A stretch of DNA of 64,000 nucleotides, taken from contig CAVRXO010000001.1 in NCBI GenBank assembly GCA_963725185.1, forward strand, positions 124,001 through 188,000, read 5' to 3'. The DNA comes from VAZQ01 sp963725185. Its GTDB lineage: Bacteria; Pseudomonadota; Alphaproteobacteria; Rhizobiales; Xanthobacteraceae. The notes beneath the pieces were generated by a model. It was not told the origin of the DNA. It saw nothing but the letters and a program-made list of their open reading frames with translations, and did not search any database. Shown here piece after piece: positions 56,048 through 64,000 of the stretch (positions within the stretch are counted from its first letter, which is position 1; each line of letters opens with the position of its first letter). The translations under genes and the position numbers were made by a program.

Positions 56048-56551
56048 GCGCGACGCTGCAAAAGAAGATCTGCATGCTCGGCGGCTTCTCGGTGGGCAAG
56101 ACCAGCCTGGTCAAGCGCTATGTCCAGAGCGTCTTTTCCGAAACCTATCTCACCACGGTCGGCGTCAAGATCGACAAGAAGACCGTGGACGCTGTCCGGT
56201 CGGACGGTGAACCTCATTCTTTGGGATCTCGCCGGCGAGGACGATATCGCTTCGCTGCGCATGAGCTATCTGCGCGGCTCCGCCGGATACGTGCTGGTGG
56301 CGGACGGCACGCGTCCCTCCACCTTGGATGTCGCGCTCTCGCTGCGCCAGCGGGTCGAAGCGGATTACGGTGCGCTGCCGTTCGTGCTGCTGCTGAACAA
56401 GAACGATCTCACAGGACCAGTGGGCGATCGGCGACGCCGAGCTCGACCGGCTGCGCGACAGGACGGCTGGTGGGTGCGCTCGAGCAGCGCGCGCACCGGC
56501 GAAGGCGTGGAGGACGCGTTCAAGGACCTCGCCGTCCGCGTCACGGCCTGA
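56044..56551 (+). CDS. Ras-like small GTPase, frameshifted
   Basis: Reassembled to about 168 residues with all five G motifs: G1 GGFSVGKTS (residues 13-21), G2 Thr in YLTTVGVKID, G3 WDLAGED, G4 NKND and G5 SAR in RSSSARTGEG. It lacks any lipidation motif or extra domain. The order and spacing match eukaryote-like bacterial Ras/Rab relatives, which act as switches with GEF and GAP partners. Two to three single-base shifts (near 56200, 56417 and 56458) break it. It overlaps the OmpA gene stop and is followed 3 bases later by the phosphatase start, so the three are coupled. Partners are inferred from context. Confidence 0.8.
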
Positions 56552-56554
56552 GCC

Positions 56555-57799
56555 ATGGAAGGCCTGCCCGCGAGCCTGGCCGATCGGCTGCGAGACGTTG
56601 ACCTATGACGAGCGGGCGGTGGCCTATCTGCAGATCGATGGCCGGCTCACCCTCGTCGACGCCGGCGGGCATCTCGAGAATTACGGCCTGGCAGGCCATG
56701 CGCCTGGGCGAACCGGCGGTCGAGCAGGCCTTCTTCCTCGAAGGGCTGCTGCCGCTGGCTCGAGACGCCCTATTTCGTTCCCGTCGGTCGAGCTGGACGG
56801 CGGGCGCGCCGCCGATCTTCATTTCCATCTCGATGCCGACACCGTCTGGGTGCTGCTGCTCGACGTGACGGCCAATCGCGACGCGGCCCGCCGCCTGCAG
56901 CAGAAAGCCTATGACATGACGTTGCTTCAGGAGAAGGAGGCGCTGCTCAATCGCCGGCTGGAGGCGGCCAATGCGGCGCTGCCGGCAGCCCATCGGGAAC
57001 TGGAGGCCGTCGCGCGATGCGGCGCGCGAGGAATTGCGGCGCAAGCAGGTCGAGCTTGCCGAGGCGCGCACGTTGCAGCTGGCGTTGGCACCGCCGCCCT
57101 ATCCAGGGCGTCGTCGGACGCTGCGCGCTGTCGGTCGATGTGGTGCTGGAGCCGGCCAAGGAAGTCGGCGGCGATCTGGTCGATTATTTCTGTATCGGCG
57201 ACGATCTGCTGGTGCTGGTGCTCGGCGATGTCTCCGACAAAGGGGCCGGGGCGGCGCTGATGATGGCGAGCACCCATGCCTTGTTCAGAGGCATTGTGGC
57301 GCGCCCGGACGCCCCGCGCCTGTTCCGGGCACCGGAGGAGACGGTGCGCCTCGTCAATGCGACGCTGGCGGTGGGCAATTCGAGCTGCATGTTCGTCACG
57401 CTGCTGATCGCCGCGTTCGATGCAGCAACGAGCCGGCTGACCTATGTACGCGGCCGGTCACGTGCCGCCGTTCTTGCGACGAGCCGACGGCGTGGTCGAG
57501 CGGCTGACTGCCGCGGGCGGCCCGCCGCTTGGACTGATGGAGGACGCCGTGCACACATCCGCGGTCGTCGATCTTGCGCCGGGAGACGAACTTCTGATCG
57601 TCACCGACGGCATCACCGAGGCCATGGACCCGTCGCGCGCCTGTTCGGCGAGGCCCGGGTTGCGGAGTTGTTGGGACAAAGCGACCTGCATGCGGGAGCG
57701 CTGCTGGATCAGTTGCTGGCGCAGGTGCGGGGGTTCGAGGCCGGCAGCCCGCAATCGGATGATATCGCGGCCATCCTGCTGCGGCGCGCAGACGGATAG
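56555..57799 (+). CDS. SpoIIE-type phosphatase with N-terminal sensory domain, frameshifted
   Basis: The ATG at 56555 opens MEGLPASLADRLRD. A PAS-like sensory region follows (AVAYLQIDGRLTLVDAGGHL, RAADLHFHLDADTVWVLLLD), then a coiled-coil linker (LQEKEALLNRRLEAANAALP). The PP2C SpoIIE core has CALSVDVVLEPAKEVGGDLV DYF, VLVLGDVSDKGAGAALMMAS and, after shifts, SPQSDDIAAILLRRADG. The EVGGD, GDVSDKG and SDDI motifs are the metal-binding blocks. Such phosphatases dephosphorylate STAS antagonists, so the substrate here is likely the product of the first gene of the cassette. Four or five single-base shifts break it as given. Confidence 0.75.
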
Positions 57800-57904
57800 G
57801 CGGATGTCTCGTCCTGACAGCATTCGGCGCATGGCTGTACACTCGACTGCTCTTGAACGGATAAAGCGCTCGCTATTTGCAAGAGCAGCGCACAGAGAGG
57901 CGAT

Positions 57905-60055
57905 ATGGATCGGACCGTCAATCGACGCGAATTCCTGCAATCCTCCGCCGCTATCGCGGCGTGGAGCTTGGCGCCGGGGCTGGCGGCGGCGGACGGCGCT
58001 GCGGCCGGCTTGTGGCATCAGCGGCCGCTGCGCATCTATCATCCCAACCCCAGGGAATTCGAGCTGCGGACCCTCGACGTGGCGCGGTTCGTGGCCGACT
58101 GCCAGGCCACCGAAGCGGAAGCGGTCGTCATCAGCGTGGGCGGCGTCTACGCCTTCTATCCGAGCGCGGTGAAATACCACTATGTCAGCGAGGTCGTCGG
58201 CGGGCGCGATCTCATCGGAGAGATCGCGGCCGCCTGCCGCGAGCATGATCTGCGGGTGATCGCGCGCGTCGATTTCGCCAAGGCGCGCGAGGACGTTTGG
58301 CGCGACCATCCGGAGTGGTTCCGCCGCGACCCCAAGGGCGCTTTCGTGAAGCGCGACAATTACTATGCGGCCTGCCCGCTCGGCGGTTACCAGAACGGCG
58401 ATTTCGCATACCCCGTGATGCGCGAGATTCTCAGCCGCTATCCGGTGGACGGCTTTCATCTCAATGCGGGAGGTTTTGACGGCTATTGCTATTGCGCCAA
58501 CTGCGCACAGGCTTTCGGCGGCAAGCTGCCGCTGGATCCCGCTTCGGAGCCCGCCGCCTGGCGCGCGTTCCTGCGCTGGCGGCGCGAGGCCATCAGCACC
58601 CAGATGGCGGGCTACTATGATGTGATGCGAGAGGCAAACCCGCAGTCCTTCTTCATGGCCGAGATGTGGGGCGAGGAGAGACCGGATTCGGCGCTCTCGG
58701 CCGGCTATCACTTGCCCTCGCTGGTGCGGCATGATTCCTTCAGCCAGCTTCTGTTCACGTCGGGCGAGCTGCGGACCGCGAGGGATTCGCGGTTGTGGGT
58801 CGGCCTCACGGCGGATCATGCCATCGGGACCGGCGGACGAGCGCTGATCAACATCAAGATGGAGATGCGCGATCTGCGGCTGAGCCAGACCTTCATGCCG
58901 CCGGACGAGTTCACGCGCTGCGCCTATCAGGCGCTCGCCCATGGGGCGGGCCTCAAGCTCGTGACGCTGGCCATTCCCGAGCGCGTGCTCGATGCGCGCA
59001 CGCTGCCGCGGGCGCGCGAGGTCTTTGCCTTCATGAAGCGGCAGCACGAGGTCTTCGATTCCCTGCAGCCGCTGGTATCGACCGCGCTGGTGTGGCCCGA
59101 AGCGGCGCTGCTCGAGGGATCGGCTATGTCCGGCAAGAGCGCCGAGGCGCTGCGGTCGGAGGCGCTCGGCCTCTACACCGGATTGAAGTCGCGTCATATC
59201 CCGCTTCGCATCATCTATGACGAGCTGATCTCGCCCGAGCGGTTGCACGGCCTCGACGCAATCGTGCTGACGACCGCAGCGTGGTTGACGGACGCCCAGG
59301 CACAAGCTCTGGCGAGCTGGGTGCGCGAGGGCGGACGGCTCATCCTGTTCGACAGTCCGGCAGCCGATCCCGCGGGTTTTCGCGCGTTGCCGGGCGCGCT
59401 GACCGGATTGCTTGGCGGCACGTGGACGCAGACCAGCAAGCGTGCACGCTACACCGCATTGGTGGCGCCGGCGCCGCCGTCGAGCCTGCAGGGCCTTGGG
59501 CCGTTGCCGCTGACGGCGCCGTACCGCGAGGTCAAGGCCGATGCGCAAGCGCAAGTCTGGTATCGGGCCGCGCATTCCGATGATGCCGCCGCGCCCGAGG
59601 ACATCGAGGATCTCCGGTTGGCGGATGACCCGATCATCCTATTGGCTCCGGCGCAGAACGGTTTGGTGTTCTACATCTCCACAGGCTTCGGGCAGATGAT
59701 CGAGAAGCTCGGGCACGGCGATTACGTCACCTTGCTGGACGCCATGCTCCGGCACGGCGCCGGCAAGCCGCCCATGCTGATCACCACCGCACCCGGCACG
59801 GTGGACGTAACGCTGGCGCGCTGGAAGCGCGGGCGCGTGGTCCAGATGGTCAACAACACCGGTCCGGCGCCGCTGGATGAGATCATCCCGCTCGGACCGA
59901 TCGAAACCGAAATCGATTGGGAGGGGTCCGCCAGCGTGGAGCTGGTCGTGCCGGGCAGCGCCGGCCAGATCTTGCCGGCCGAGCGCGCGGGCGGACGGCT
60001 GCGTTTCACAATCCCGCGCCTCGATGCCTATGCGCAAGTCGTGATCAGCGGATGA
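57905..60055 (+). CDS. Tat-exported putative glycoside hydrolase with trimerisation-like C-terminal domain
   Basis: 716 residues. The N-terminus carries a twin-arginine signal (NRREFLQSSAAIAAWSLAPG). The catalytic-like part resembles putative glycosyl hydrolase GHL6-type barrels: IAACREHDLRVIARVDFAKA, DPKGAFVKRDNYYAACPLGG and VDGFHLNAGGFDGYCYCANC. A later domain (LHGLDAIVLTTAAWLTDAQA followed by EGGRLILFDSPAADPAGFRA) resembles the beta-galactosidase trimerisation domain. The substrate is unknown. The frame is unbroken. The gene is convergent with a nitrate/taurine-type binding protein and is preceded by a GAGAGG site. Confidence 0.8.
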   Translation: MDRTVNRREFLQSSAAIAAWSLAPGLAAADGAAAGLWHQRPLRIYHPNPREFELRTLDVARFVADCQATEAEAVVISVGGVYAFYPSAVKYHYVSEVVGGRDLIGEIAAACREHDLRVIARVDFAKAREDVWRDHPEWFRRDPKGAFVKRDNYYAACPLGGYQNGDFAYPVMREILSRYPVDGFHLNAGGFDGYCYCANCAQAFGGKLPLDPASEPAAWRAFLRWRREAISTQMAGYYDVMREANPQSFFMAEMWGEERPDSALSAGYHLPSLVRHDSFSQLLFTSGELRTARDSRLWVGLTADHAIGTGGRALINIKMEMRDLRLSQTFMPPDEFTRCAYQALAHGAGLKLVTLAIPERVLDARTLPRAREVFAFMKRQHEVFDSLQPLVSTALVWPEAALLEGSAMSGKSAEALRSEALGLYTGLKSRHIPLRIIYDELISPERLHGLDAIVLTTAAWLTDAQAQALASWVREGGRLILFDSPAADPAGFRALPGALTGLLGGTWTQTSKRARYTALVAPAPPSSLQGLGPLPLTAPYREVKADAQAQVWYRAAHSDDAAAPEDIEDLRLADDPIILLAPAQNGLVFYISTGFGQMIEKLGHGDYVTLLDAMLRHGAGKPPMLITTAPGTVDVTLARWKRGRVVQMVNNTGPAPLDEIIPLGPIETEIDWEGSASVELVVPGSAGQILPAERAGGRLRFTIPRLDAYAQVVISG

Positions 60056-60065
60056 TCTTGACGGC

Positions 60066-61133
60066 TCAGTCCTTGGCGGCGCCGTTCTTCTTGTAGAGGC
60101 TGTCGATGTAGCCGCTCTGGTCGAGCGCCGCGACGAAGCTCGGATCGGTGAAATCCTCGGGCCTGCGGCTCGCCATCTCGCGCCAAGTGTAGACCGTCTG
60201 CATGACCTTGAGCCCTTCGAGCGACGGATACGGCTTGCTCGGCAGCTGGCTCGCCTCGGCATAGACCGCCTCGAGCTTCTCCGGGTCGGTGATACCATAC
60301 CATTTGGTCATCGAGGCGAACGCTGCCTGCTTGTCGGTCTTCATGAGCGCGATGGCCTCGACGGTGGCCTTCATGAAGCGAGCCGCGGTGTCGCGGTTCT
60401 TGGGCAGCCAGTCGCTGAGCGCGTTCACGCCTGAGCCCGGCATCACGAAATGGTAGGGACGAAGATCGACGAGGTCGCGCAGCCCCAGCCGCTTGGCTTC
60501 CGTGAGCGCGATGTCGGTACCCGCAAAGGCGTCGACCAGACCCTTGACGATACTCTGGGGCCCGTTGCCGCTCGAAAGCATCGAGACGTCGCGATCCGGA
60601 TTCAAGCCCAAGGTCCGCAGGAACAGGATCATCGAGAGGTGGTCGAGCGCGCCCAAATTGCCGTAGCCGATGCGCTTGCCCTTGAGGTCTTCCGGCTTGG
60701 AAATGTCGGTGCGGGTGATGATGTGGAACCGCGACACGTCGTCGGTGGTGGCGAGAATGACCCGGTGCGGCGCGGTCGCGACCGAGGTCATGCGCACCAT
60801 GGTCGGGCTGCCGCCGCCGATATTGATCTCGCCGACGACGCTCTTGATGTTTTCGGGCGGGACGATCACGCCCGATCCGCGCACGGCCTGGGCCGCTCCG
60901 GGCGTGATGAACTGGCTGACCTTGAGGCCGTTGCGCTCGTAGATGCCGTTGTCGGCCGCCATGATGAAAGGCAGCTTGGTGAGCGACACGTCGCCGAGCT
61001 CGACGGTGACGGGAGTGAGCGTGCCGGCGGCTTTGTCCTGGGCGGGCGCGCCGCCCGACCATGCCATCGCGCATGCCGCGAGCACGAGAAACCCATATCG
61101 GTAGAGAGCGTTGGTCGGCCGAGCTTTGGTCAT
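60066..61133 (-). CDS. ABC transporter substrate-binding protein, NMT1/TauA-like
   Basis: 355 residues, periplasmic. A signal peptide (FLVLAACAMAWSGGAPAQDK) precedes the SsuA/THI5/NMT1-type fold: LTKLPFIMAADNGIYERNGL, EINIGGGSPTMVRMTSVATA, DLKGKRIGYGNLGALDHLSM and FLRTLGLNPDRDVSML. These proteins bind nitrate, sulfonates, taurine, thiamine precursors and other small ligands, and the specific one cannot be told here. No permease or ATPase follows in the window. It is convergent with the putative glycoside hydrolase, 10 bases away. Confidence 0.88.
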   Translation of the reverse strand: MTKARPTNALYRYGFLVLAACAMAWSGGAPAQDKAAGTLTPVTVELGDVSLTKLPFIMAADNGIYERNGLKVSQFITPGAAQAVRGSGVIVPPENIKSVVGEINIGGGSPTMVRMTSVATAPHRVILATTDDVSRFHIITRTDISKPEDLKGKRIGYGNLGALDHLSMILFLRTLGLNPDRDVSMLSSGNGPQSIVKGLVDAFAGTDIALTEAKRLGLRDLVDLRPYHFVMPGSGVNALSDWLPKNRDTAARFMKATVEAIALMKTDKQAAFASMTKWYGITDPEKLEAVYAEASQLPSKPYPSLEGLKVMQTVYTWREMASRRPEDFTDPSFVAALDQSGYIDSLYKKNGAAKD

Positions 61134-61371
61134 GATGAACCTCCTGGTCGCGGATGCGGCGCCTACGAGGCGTTCGCCTCGCCGGGGCCGATCACCATGG
61201 TAAACAGATTGTGGACAATCCCGAGCGTCAATTGCAAGCCTCCCTTACCCGGTGCCGACTTGCGGGCGGCACGCGCCGGTCCCGAGCGGCAAACAACGTT
61301 CCTTAAGAAGGAGTAAACCTTTCACATAGACGATGGCGGGGCCATTCTTATTCCGAAACAAGGAGTTCGGC

Positions 61372-61767
61372 ATGGATACCTCGCTCCCGGTTCTCGTGGT
61401 CGACGACTCCCGCACGATGACCGCGATCATTGCCAAGCTCGTGGGCGAGATCGGATTCGCAAATATCGATCAGGCCAACGACGGCTTGTCCGCGCTCGAG
61501 CGGATGCGCGAGAAGAAGTATCATCTGGTTCTCTCCGACTGGGACATGCGTCCCATGAACGGGACCGAGCTCATTGCGCAAATTCGCCAGGACCCGGCGA
61601 ATTCGCGCACTCCCGTCATCATGATCACGGCCAAATGCGACGCCGACGTTTCATGGCTGTCCGGAGCGGACGGATATCTCATGAAACCCTTCAACGCGAG
61701 CGACCTGGGTGAGAAGATCGAGGAGGTCCTGTCGCAACGCCTCGACGACTCCCCGCCCGCGGTCTGA
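61372..61767 (+). CDS. single-domain CheY-like response regulator
   Basis: 131 residues, a stand-alone receiver. Conserved residues are Asp11-Asp12 (LVVDDSRTM), the phospho-acceptor Asp56 (LVLSDWDMRPMNG), Thr86 (VIMITAK) and Lys105 (GYLMKPFNASD). It has no output domain, so it should act by protein interaction, as CheY or a phosphorelay shuttle does. No histidine kinase or chemotaxis gene is nearby. The ATG at 61372 follows AAGGAG. The upstream 13-codon reading adds nothing. Confidence 0.92.
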   Translation: MDTSLPVLVVDDSRTMTAIIAKLVGEIGFANIDQANDGLSALERMREKKYHLVLSDWDMRPMNGTELIAQIRQDPANSRTPVIMITAKCDADVSWLSGADGYLMKPFNASDLGEKIEEVLSQRLDDSPPAV

Positions 61768-61877
61768 CCCCGGCGGCAGCGGCAGCGTCCCGCCGTTTGT
61801 ATCCGGATGCGGCGCAGCGCCAAATACTTGTCCCGGCTGAGTTGGAAAGGAAATGCGAAACAAGCGCCAGAGTCGCA

Positions 61878-62147
61878 TCACTGGGGACAACCATCCCTCA
61901 CGCACAAGCATTGGTGTTGGGAGATGTTTTGATAGGGCCGCGTGTTGTCGGCGCACTGGAGCGGTATGCCGGTATAGCAAAGGAAACGAGACCCGCATCG
62001 CTTCATGAAGCCCGCCGGCACGCCTCCATCCAAGGAGAAGGTCCTGATGACCTTGCCGGCAGGCGTCAGGCTCTGCTGCTGCGCCAGAGCGGGATCCGCA
62101 ATGGCCAGAGCGGCCAGCAAAACACTCGCGCGAAAGAGAAAATGCAT
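61878..62147 (-). CDS. 89-residue secreted Cys-rich protein, unknown
   Basis: A signal peptide (FLFRASVLLAALAIADPALA, cleavage near residue 23) is followed by a mature ~65-residue protein with at least five cysteines (MKRCGSRFLCYTGIPLQCAD, then HQCLCVRDGCPQ). Disulfide-stabilised folding is likely. The ATG at 62147 follows an excellent AGGAGGG site. It lies upstream-adjacent on the same strand to the family proteins at 62238 and 63104, so it may be the last gene of that operon. No family recognised. Confidence 0.65.
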   Translation of the reverse strand: MHFLFRASVLLAALAIADPALAQQQSLTPAGKVIRTFSLDGGVPAGFMKRCGSRFLCYTGIPLQCADNTRPYQNISQHQCLCVRDGCPQ

Positions 62148-62237
62148 CGCTCCCTCCTGCAAACGTCCCGCTGCTCCCGAGTTGTCGCGTTCTCCGACCG
62201 AGAGCCGGATCCTCATTCGTGAAGGCACTCCGACCCG

Positions 62238-63059
62238 TCACTTGAAGTAGCGCAAATCCGGCGCCTTCTGGCCCTTCTTGGCCGGCATCAGCAAACCATC
62301 GGCACCCAGATAGTAGTTGTCGTTCTGGATGCGGATATGCGGGTTGTTCTCCGTGCAGACCGCCTCTTGCCAAATCGGCCGGGGATTGGGATCGCGGGCA
62401 TATCGCTTGATGACCGTCCAGGGACGGGTCAGCGCATCGTCGAACGTGGTGATCTCGTCCAGCAGCAGGTTCGGATCGCTCTGGTCCAGGTGGAGCCTTT
62501 CCTTGACGATGGTCTTGTTGTCGCTGTGCAGCGGCAAGCCGCTGGTGTCGTAGGCGCGCGGGCCCTTCATGTCGCGGGTCTCGATCTCGAGCGTGTCGTA
62601 GCGGCCGGCGCCTTCGGTATCGATCCATCGGCCGATCGAATAGCCGGCGAAGCTCGGCTCGATGTCGCTCGGCCAGTCGCGACCATCGGTATAGATCCGG
62701 CGATTGTCGTGGATGTGGCTGAGCAGAACGAAGGTGGTCGCCGGCGTGATCACGATCTCCATCGGCTCGAATACATTCATGCTCCGCGGCATGCCGGGCG
62801 GCAGGCACATCCAGGAGGGCTCCGTGCCCATGCCGCCGGCCTTCTGGTCGGCGACGTTCCAGTCGAAGATCGCCTGGTATTCGGGAGTGAGCGGCGCCTT
62901 GTCGCCCGCCCGCACCCACACCGGCCGCTCGCCGTCCGGCCTTTGCCACTTGCCCTTCCAGTCCGGATACTTCGATTCATCGAACGCTCGCACCGGCGCC
63001 GTCAGCATGCCCAAGCCCACCGCCAGCGTCATCATCGCGATCCAACCGCGGTAACGCAT
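62238..63059 (-). CDS. secreted protein, uncharacterised family (Asp-Thr variant), copy D
   Basis: 273 residues. Signal peptide (GWIAMMTLAVGLGMLTAPVR, cleavage near residue 25). The mature part starts FDESKYPDWKGKWQRPDGER. Conserved blocks: SFAGYSIGRWIDTEGAGRYD, TLEIETRDMKGPRAYDTSGL, KERLHLDQSDPNLLLDEITT and ALTRPWTVIKRYARDPNPRP. The GYSIGRW...LEIETRD and LTRPWTV phrases parallel the HSVGRWDGDTLVVDVTNFND and VFTRPWRI phrases of copy C, so they may be distant relatives. ATG 63059 follows GGGAGG. It lies 44 bases from the next family member, likely one operon. Confidence 0.82.
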   Translation of the reverse strand: MRYRGWIAMMTLAVGLGMLTAPVRAFDESKYPDWKGKWQRPDGERPVWVRAGDKAPLTPEYQAIFDWNVADQKAGGMGTEPSWMCLPPGMPRSMNVFEPMEIVITPATTFVLLSHIHDNRRIYTDGRDWPSDIEPSFAGYSIGRWIDTEGAGRYDTLEIETRDMKGPRAYDTSGLPLHSDNKTIVKERLHLDQSDPNLLLDEITTFDDALTRPWTVIKRYARDPNPRPIWQEAVCTENNPHIRIQNDNYYLGADGLLMPAKKGQKAPDLRYFK

Positions 63060-63103
63060 GATCGTCCTCCCGTCGTTTCCCGAATTCCGCCCTGAAGCCG
63101 CTT

Positions 63104-63952
63104 TCACTTGCTTGTCGCGTTGAAATAGCGCAGGTCCGGCGGCTTCTGGCCTTTCTTCACCGGCATGAGGTAACCGTCCGCGCTCAGCATGTAGGTGTCG
63201 CCGCCGATGCCGACATGCGGGTTGTTCTCGACGCACACGTCTTCACGCCATTGGGTCGGCTCCGGATTGCGCTTGTAGATCTTCATCACCGTCCATGGAC
63301 GGGTCAATGCATGATCCTCGACCGTGATCTCGTCGTGCAGGCTGTTGGGATCCTTCTTGTCGAGATAGATCCGCTCCTTGATGACGCTCTGATTGTCGGG
63401 ATGCAGCATCAGGCCGGTATTGTCGTAGACCCGCGGCCCATTGAAATCGCGGGTCTCGACCTCGAGCGTGTCGAAGCGGCCGCTGCCGGTCGTATCGAGC
63501 CATTTCCCGATCGAATAACCCGTGAAGGCGGGCTCGGCGTCCTCCGGGAAGCTGCGCCCATCGGTAAAGATTCTGCGAAACGAGTCGTTGCCGTCGTCGA
63601 TCAGCATATAGGTGATCTCCGGCCGCACGATGATCTGGATCGACGCGTAGCCATTCATCATGGCCGGCATGCCCCAGGCCAGGCATCTGTAGACCGTGTG
63701 ATCGCCCTGCCCGCCCGCGGCCTGATCGGCCAAGCTCGCCTCGTAAAGCTTCTGATATTCCGGCGTGAGCGGAGCCTGCTGCTGCGGGCCGCGCGGCTTG
63801 CTGTTGTCGAACCGCGGCGCCGCGCCGCCGGTGCGATCCCAAGCGCCGCTGAGGTCCGGATACTTGGCGTCGTCGAACGCCCAAGCCAGTCCGGTTGTAC
63901 TCAACAGCGACGCGGCGACTGCCAGCGCGGCGACCGAATTGCGAAATTGCAT
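63104..63952 (-). CDS. secreted protein, uncharacterised family, copy E
   Basis: 282 residues. Signal peptide (VAALAVAASLLSTTGLAWAF), then DDAKYPDLSGAWDRTGGAAP. Parallel blocks to copy D: PAFTGYSIGKWLDTTGSGRF, DTLEVETRDFNGPRVYDNTG, KERIYLDKKDPNSLHDEITV, and ALTRPWTVMKIYKRNPEPTQ, ending ADGYLMPVKKGQKPPDLRYF like D's end (ADGLLMPAKKGQKAPDLRYF). D and E are close paralogues from a tandem duplication. ATG 63952 follows GGGAGGACAGTC. Function unknown. Confidence 0.85.
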   Translation of the reverse strand: MQFRNSVAALAVAASLLSTTGLAWAFDDAKYPDLSGAWDRTGGAAPRFDNSKPRGPQQQAPLTPEYQKLYEASLADQAAGGQGDHTVYRCLAWGMPAMMNGYASIQIIVRPEITYMLIDDGNDSFRRIFTDGRSFPEDAEPAFTGYSIGKWLDTTGSGRFDTLEVETRDFNGPRVYDNTGLMLHPDNQSVIKERIYLDKKDPNSLHDEITVEDHALTRPWTVMKIYKRNPEPTQWREDVCVENNPHVGIGGDTYMLSADGYLMPVKKGQKPPDLRYFNATSK

Positions 63953-64000
63953 GACTGTCCTCCCTTATTCGGATCAAGTCTTTCTCGCGCGCGTAGGCGG

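Noticed and set aside
53107..57799. Programmed ribosomal frameshifting as the reason for the multiple frame changes
   Set aside because: There are too many shifts, they fall in unrelated positions without slippery heptamers, and restored frames need removal of extra bases instead of translational slipping.
1..64000. tRNA, rRNA, riboswitch and replication-origin signatures
   Set aside because: No cloverleaf, rRNA segment, known riboswitch consensus or iteron/DnaA-box cluster was noticed on reading; without a covariance-model search, this negative is only provisional.

Overview
The window looks like chromosome from a high-GC alphaproteobacterium, most likely of the order Hyphomicrobiales (Bradyrhizobium/Xanthobacteraceae-like). 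The pointers are a class I lysyl-tRNA synthetase, a PodJ-like polar Sel1-repeat protein, the ligase-associated DNA-repair quartet, a TIGR02186 protein beside a TauE exporter, a DUF6460-like membrane protein and several short palindromic intergenic repeats of a kind common in this group. There is no rRNA or tRNA gene, so the genus is not fixed.

Layout. 0.1-14.1 kb: housekeeping and envelope genes (TldD, a CcdAB toxin-antitoxin pair, a PAN-domain secreted protein, a Kef-type cation/proton antiporter convergent with glutamate-cysteine ligase, a cupin, an acyl-CoA dehydrogenase, the PodJ-like protein, TauE and TIGR02186). 14.1-18.2 kb: a decayed, lower-GC patch with a RelE/ParE remnant, an IS256-family insertion, orphan small genes, a tripartite-transporter receptor remnant and three copies of one dispersed repeat. 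18.3-26.0 kb: PdeM, a DEXH helicase, an MBL-fold exonuclease and an ATP-dependent DNA ligase, interrupted by a MAPEG protein and a methyltransferase. 26.2-33.9 kb: PyrD, DUF952, an S24-type regulator, LysRS, a solute-binding protein, a LysR regulator and a Sco copper chaperone. 34.3-35.9 kb: a complete LuxR/LuxI quorum-sensing pair. 36.5-41.2 kb: an RND efflux operon.

43.9-52.0 kb holds three tandem members of an uncharacterised secreted family, followed by DUF6152-like and DUF6644-like genes, an AcpA-type phosphatase and a di-heme peroxidase. Two more proteins that seem related to the secreted family, plus a Cys-rich secreted peptide, close the window at 61.9-64.0 kb.

52.2-57.8 kb is the most interesting stretch. 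It is a compact same-strand cassette of a STAS anti-sigma antagonist, an RsbW-like ATPase, a coiled-coil protein, a membrane protein with BON-like repeats and an OmpA domain, a Ras-like small GTPase, and a SpoIIE-type phosphatase with a sensory N-terminus. The likely logic is that the peptidoglycan-bound OmpA protein senses the envelope, the GTPase relays the signal, and the phosphatase/STAS/ATPase triad switches a downstream target. That reading is inference, because no sigma factor lies in the window.

A strong caveat: many genes, above all at 41.4-50.7 and 53.5-57.7 kb, are broken by frameshifts that are mostly single-base insertions, and reading across them restores recognisable proteins. 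Assembly error is at least as likely as pseudogenisation, so coordinates and products in those stretches are reconstructions.
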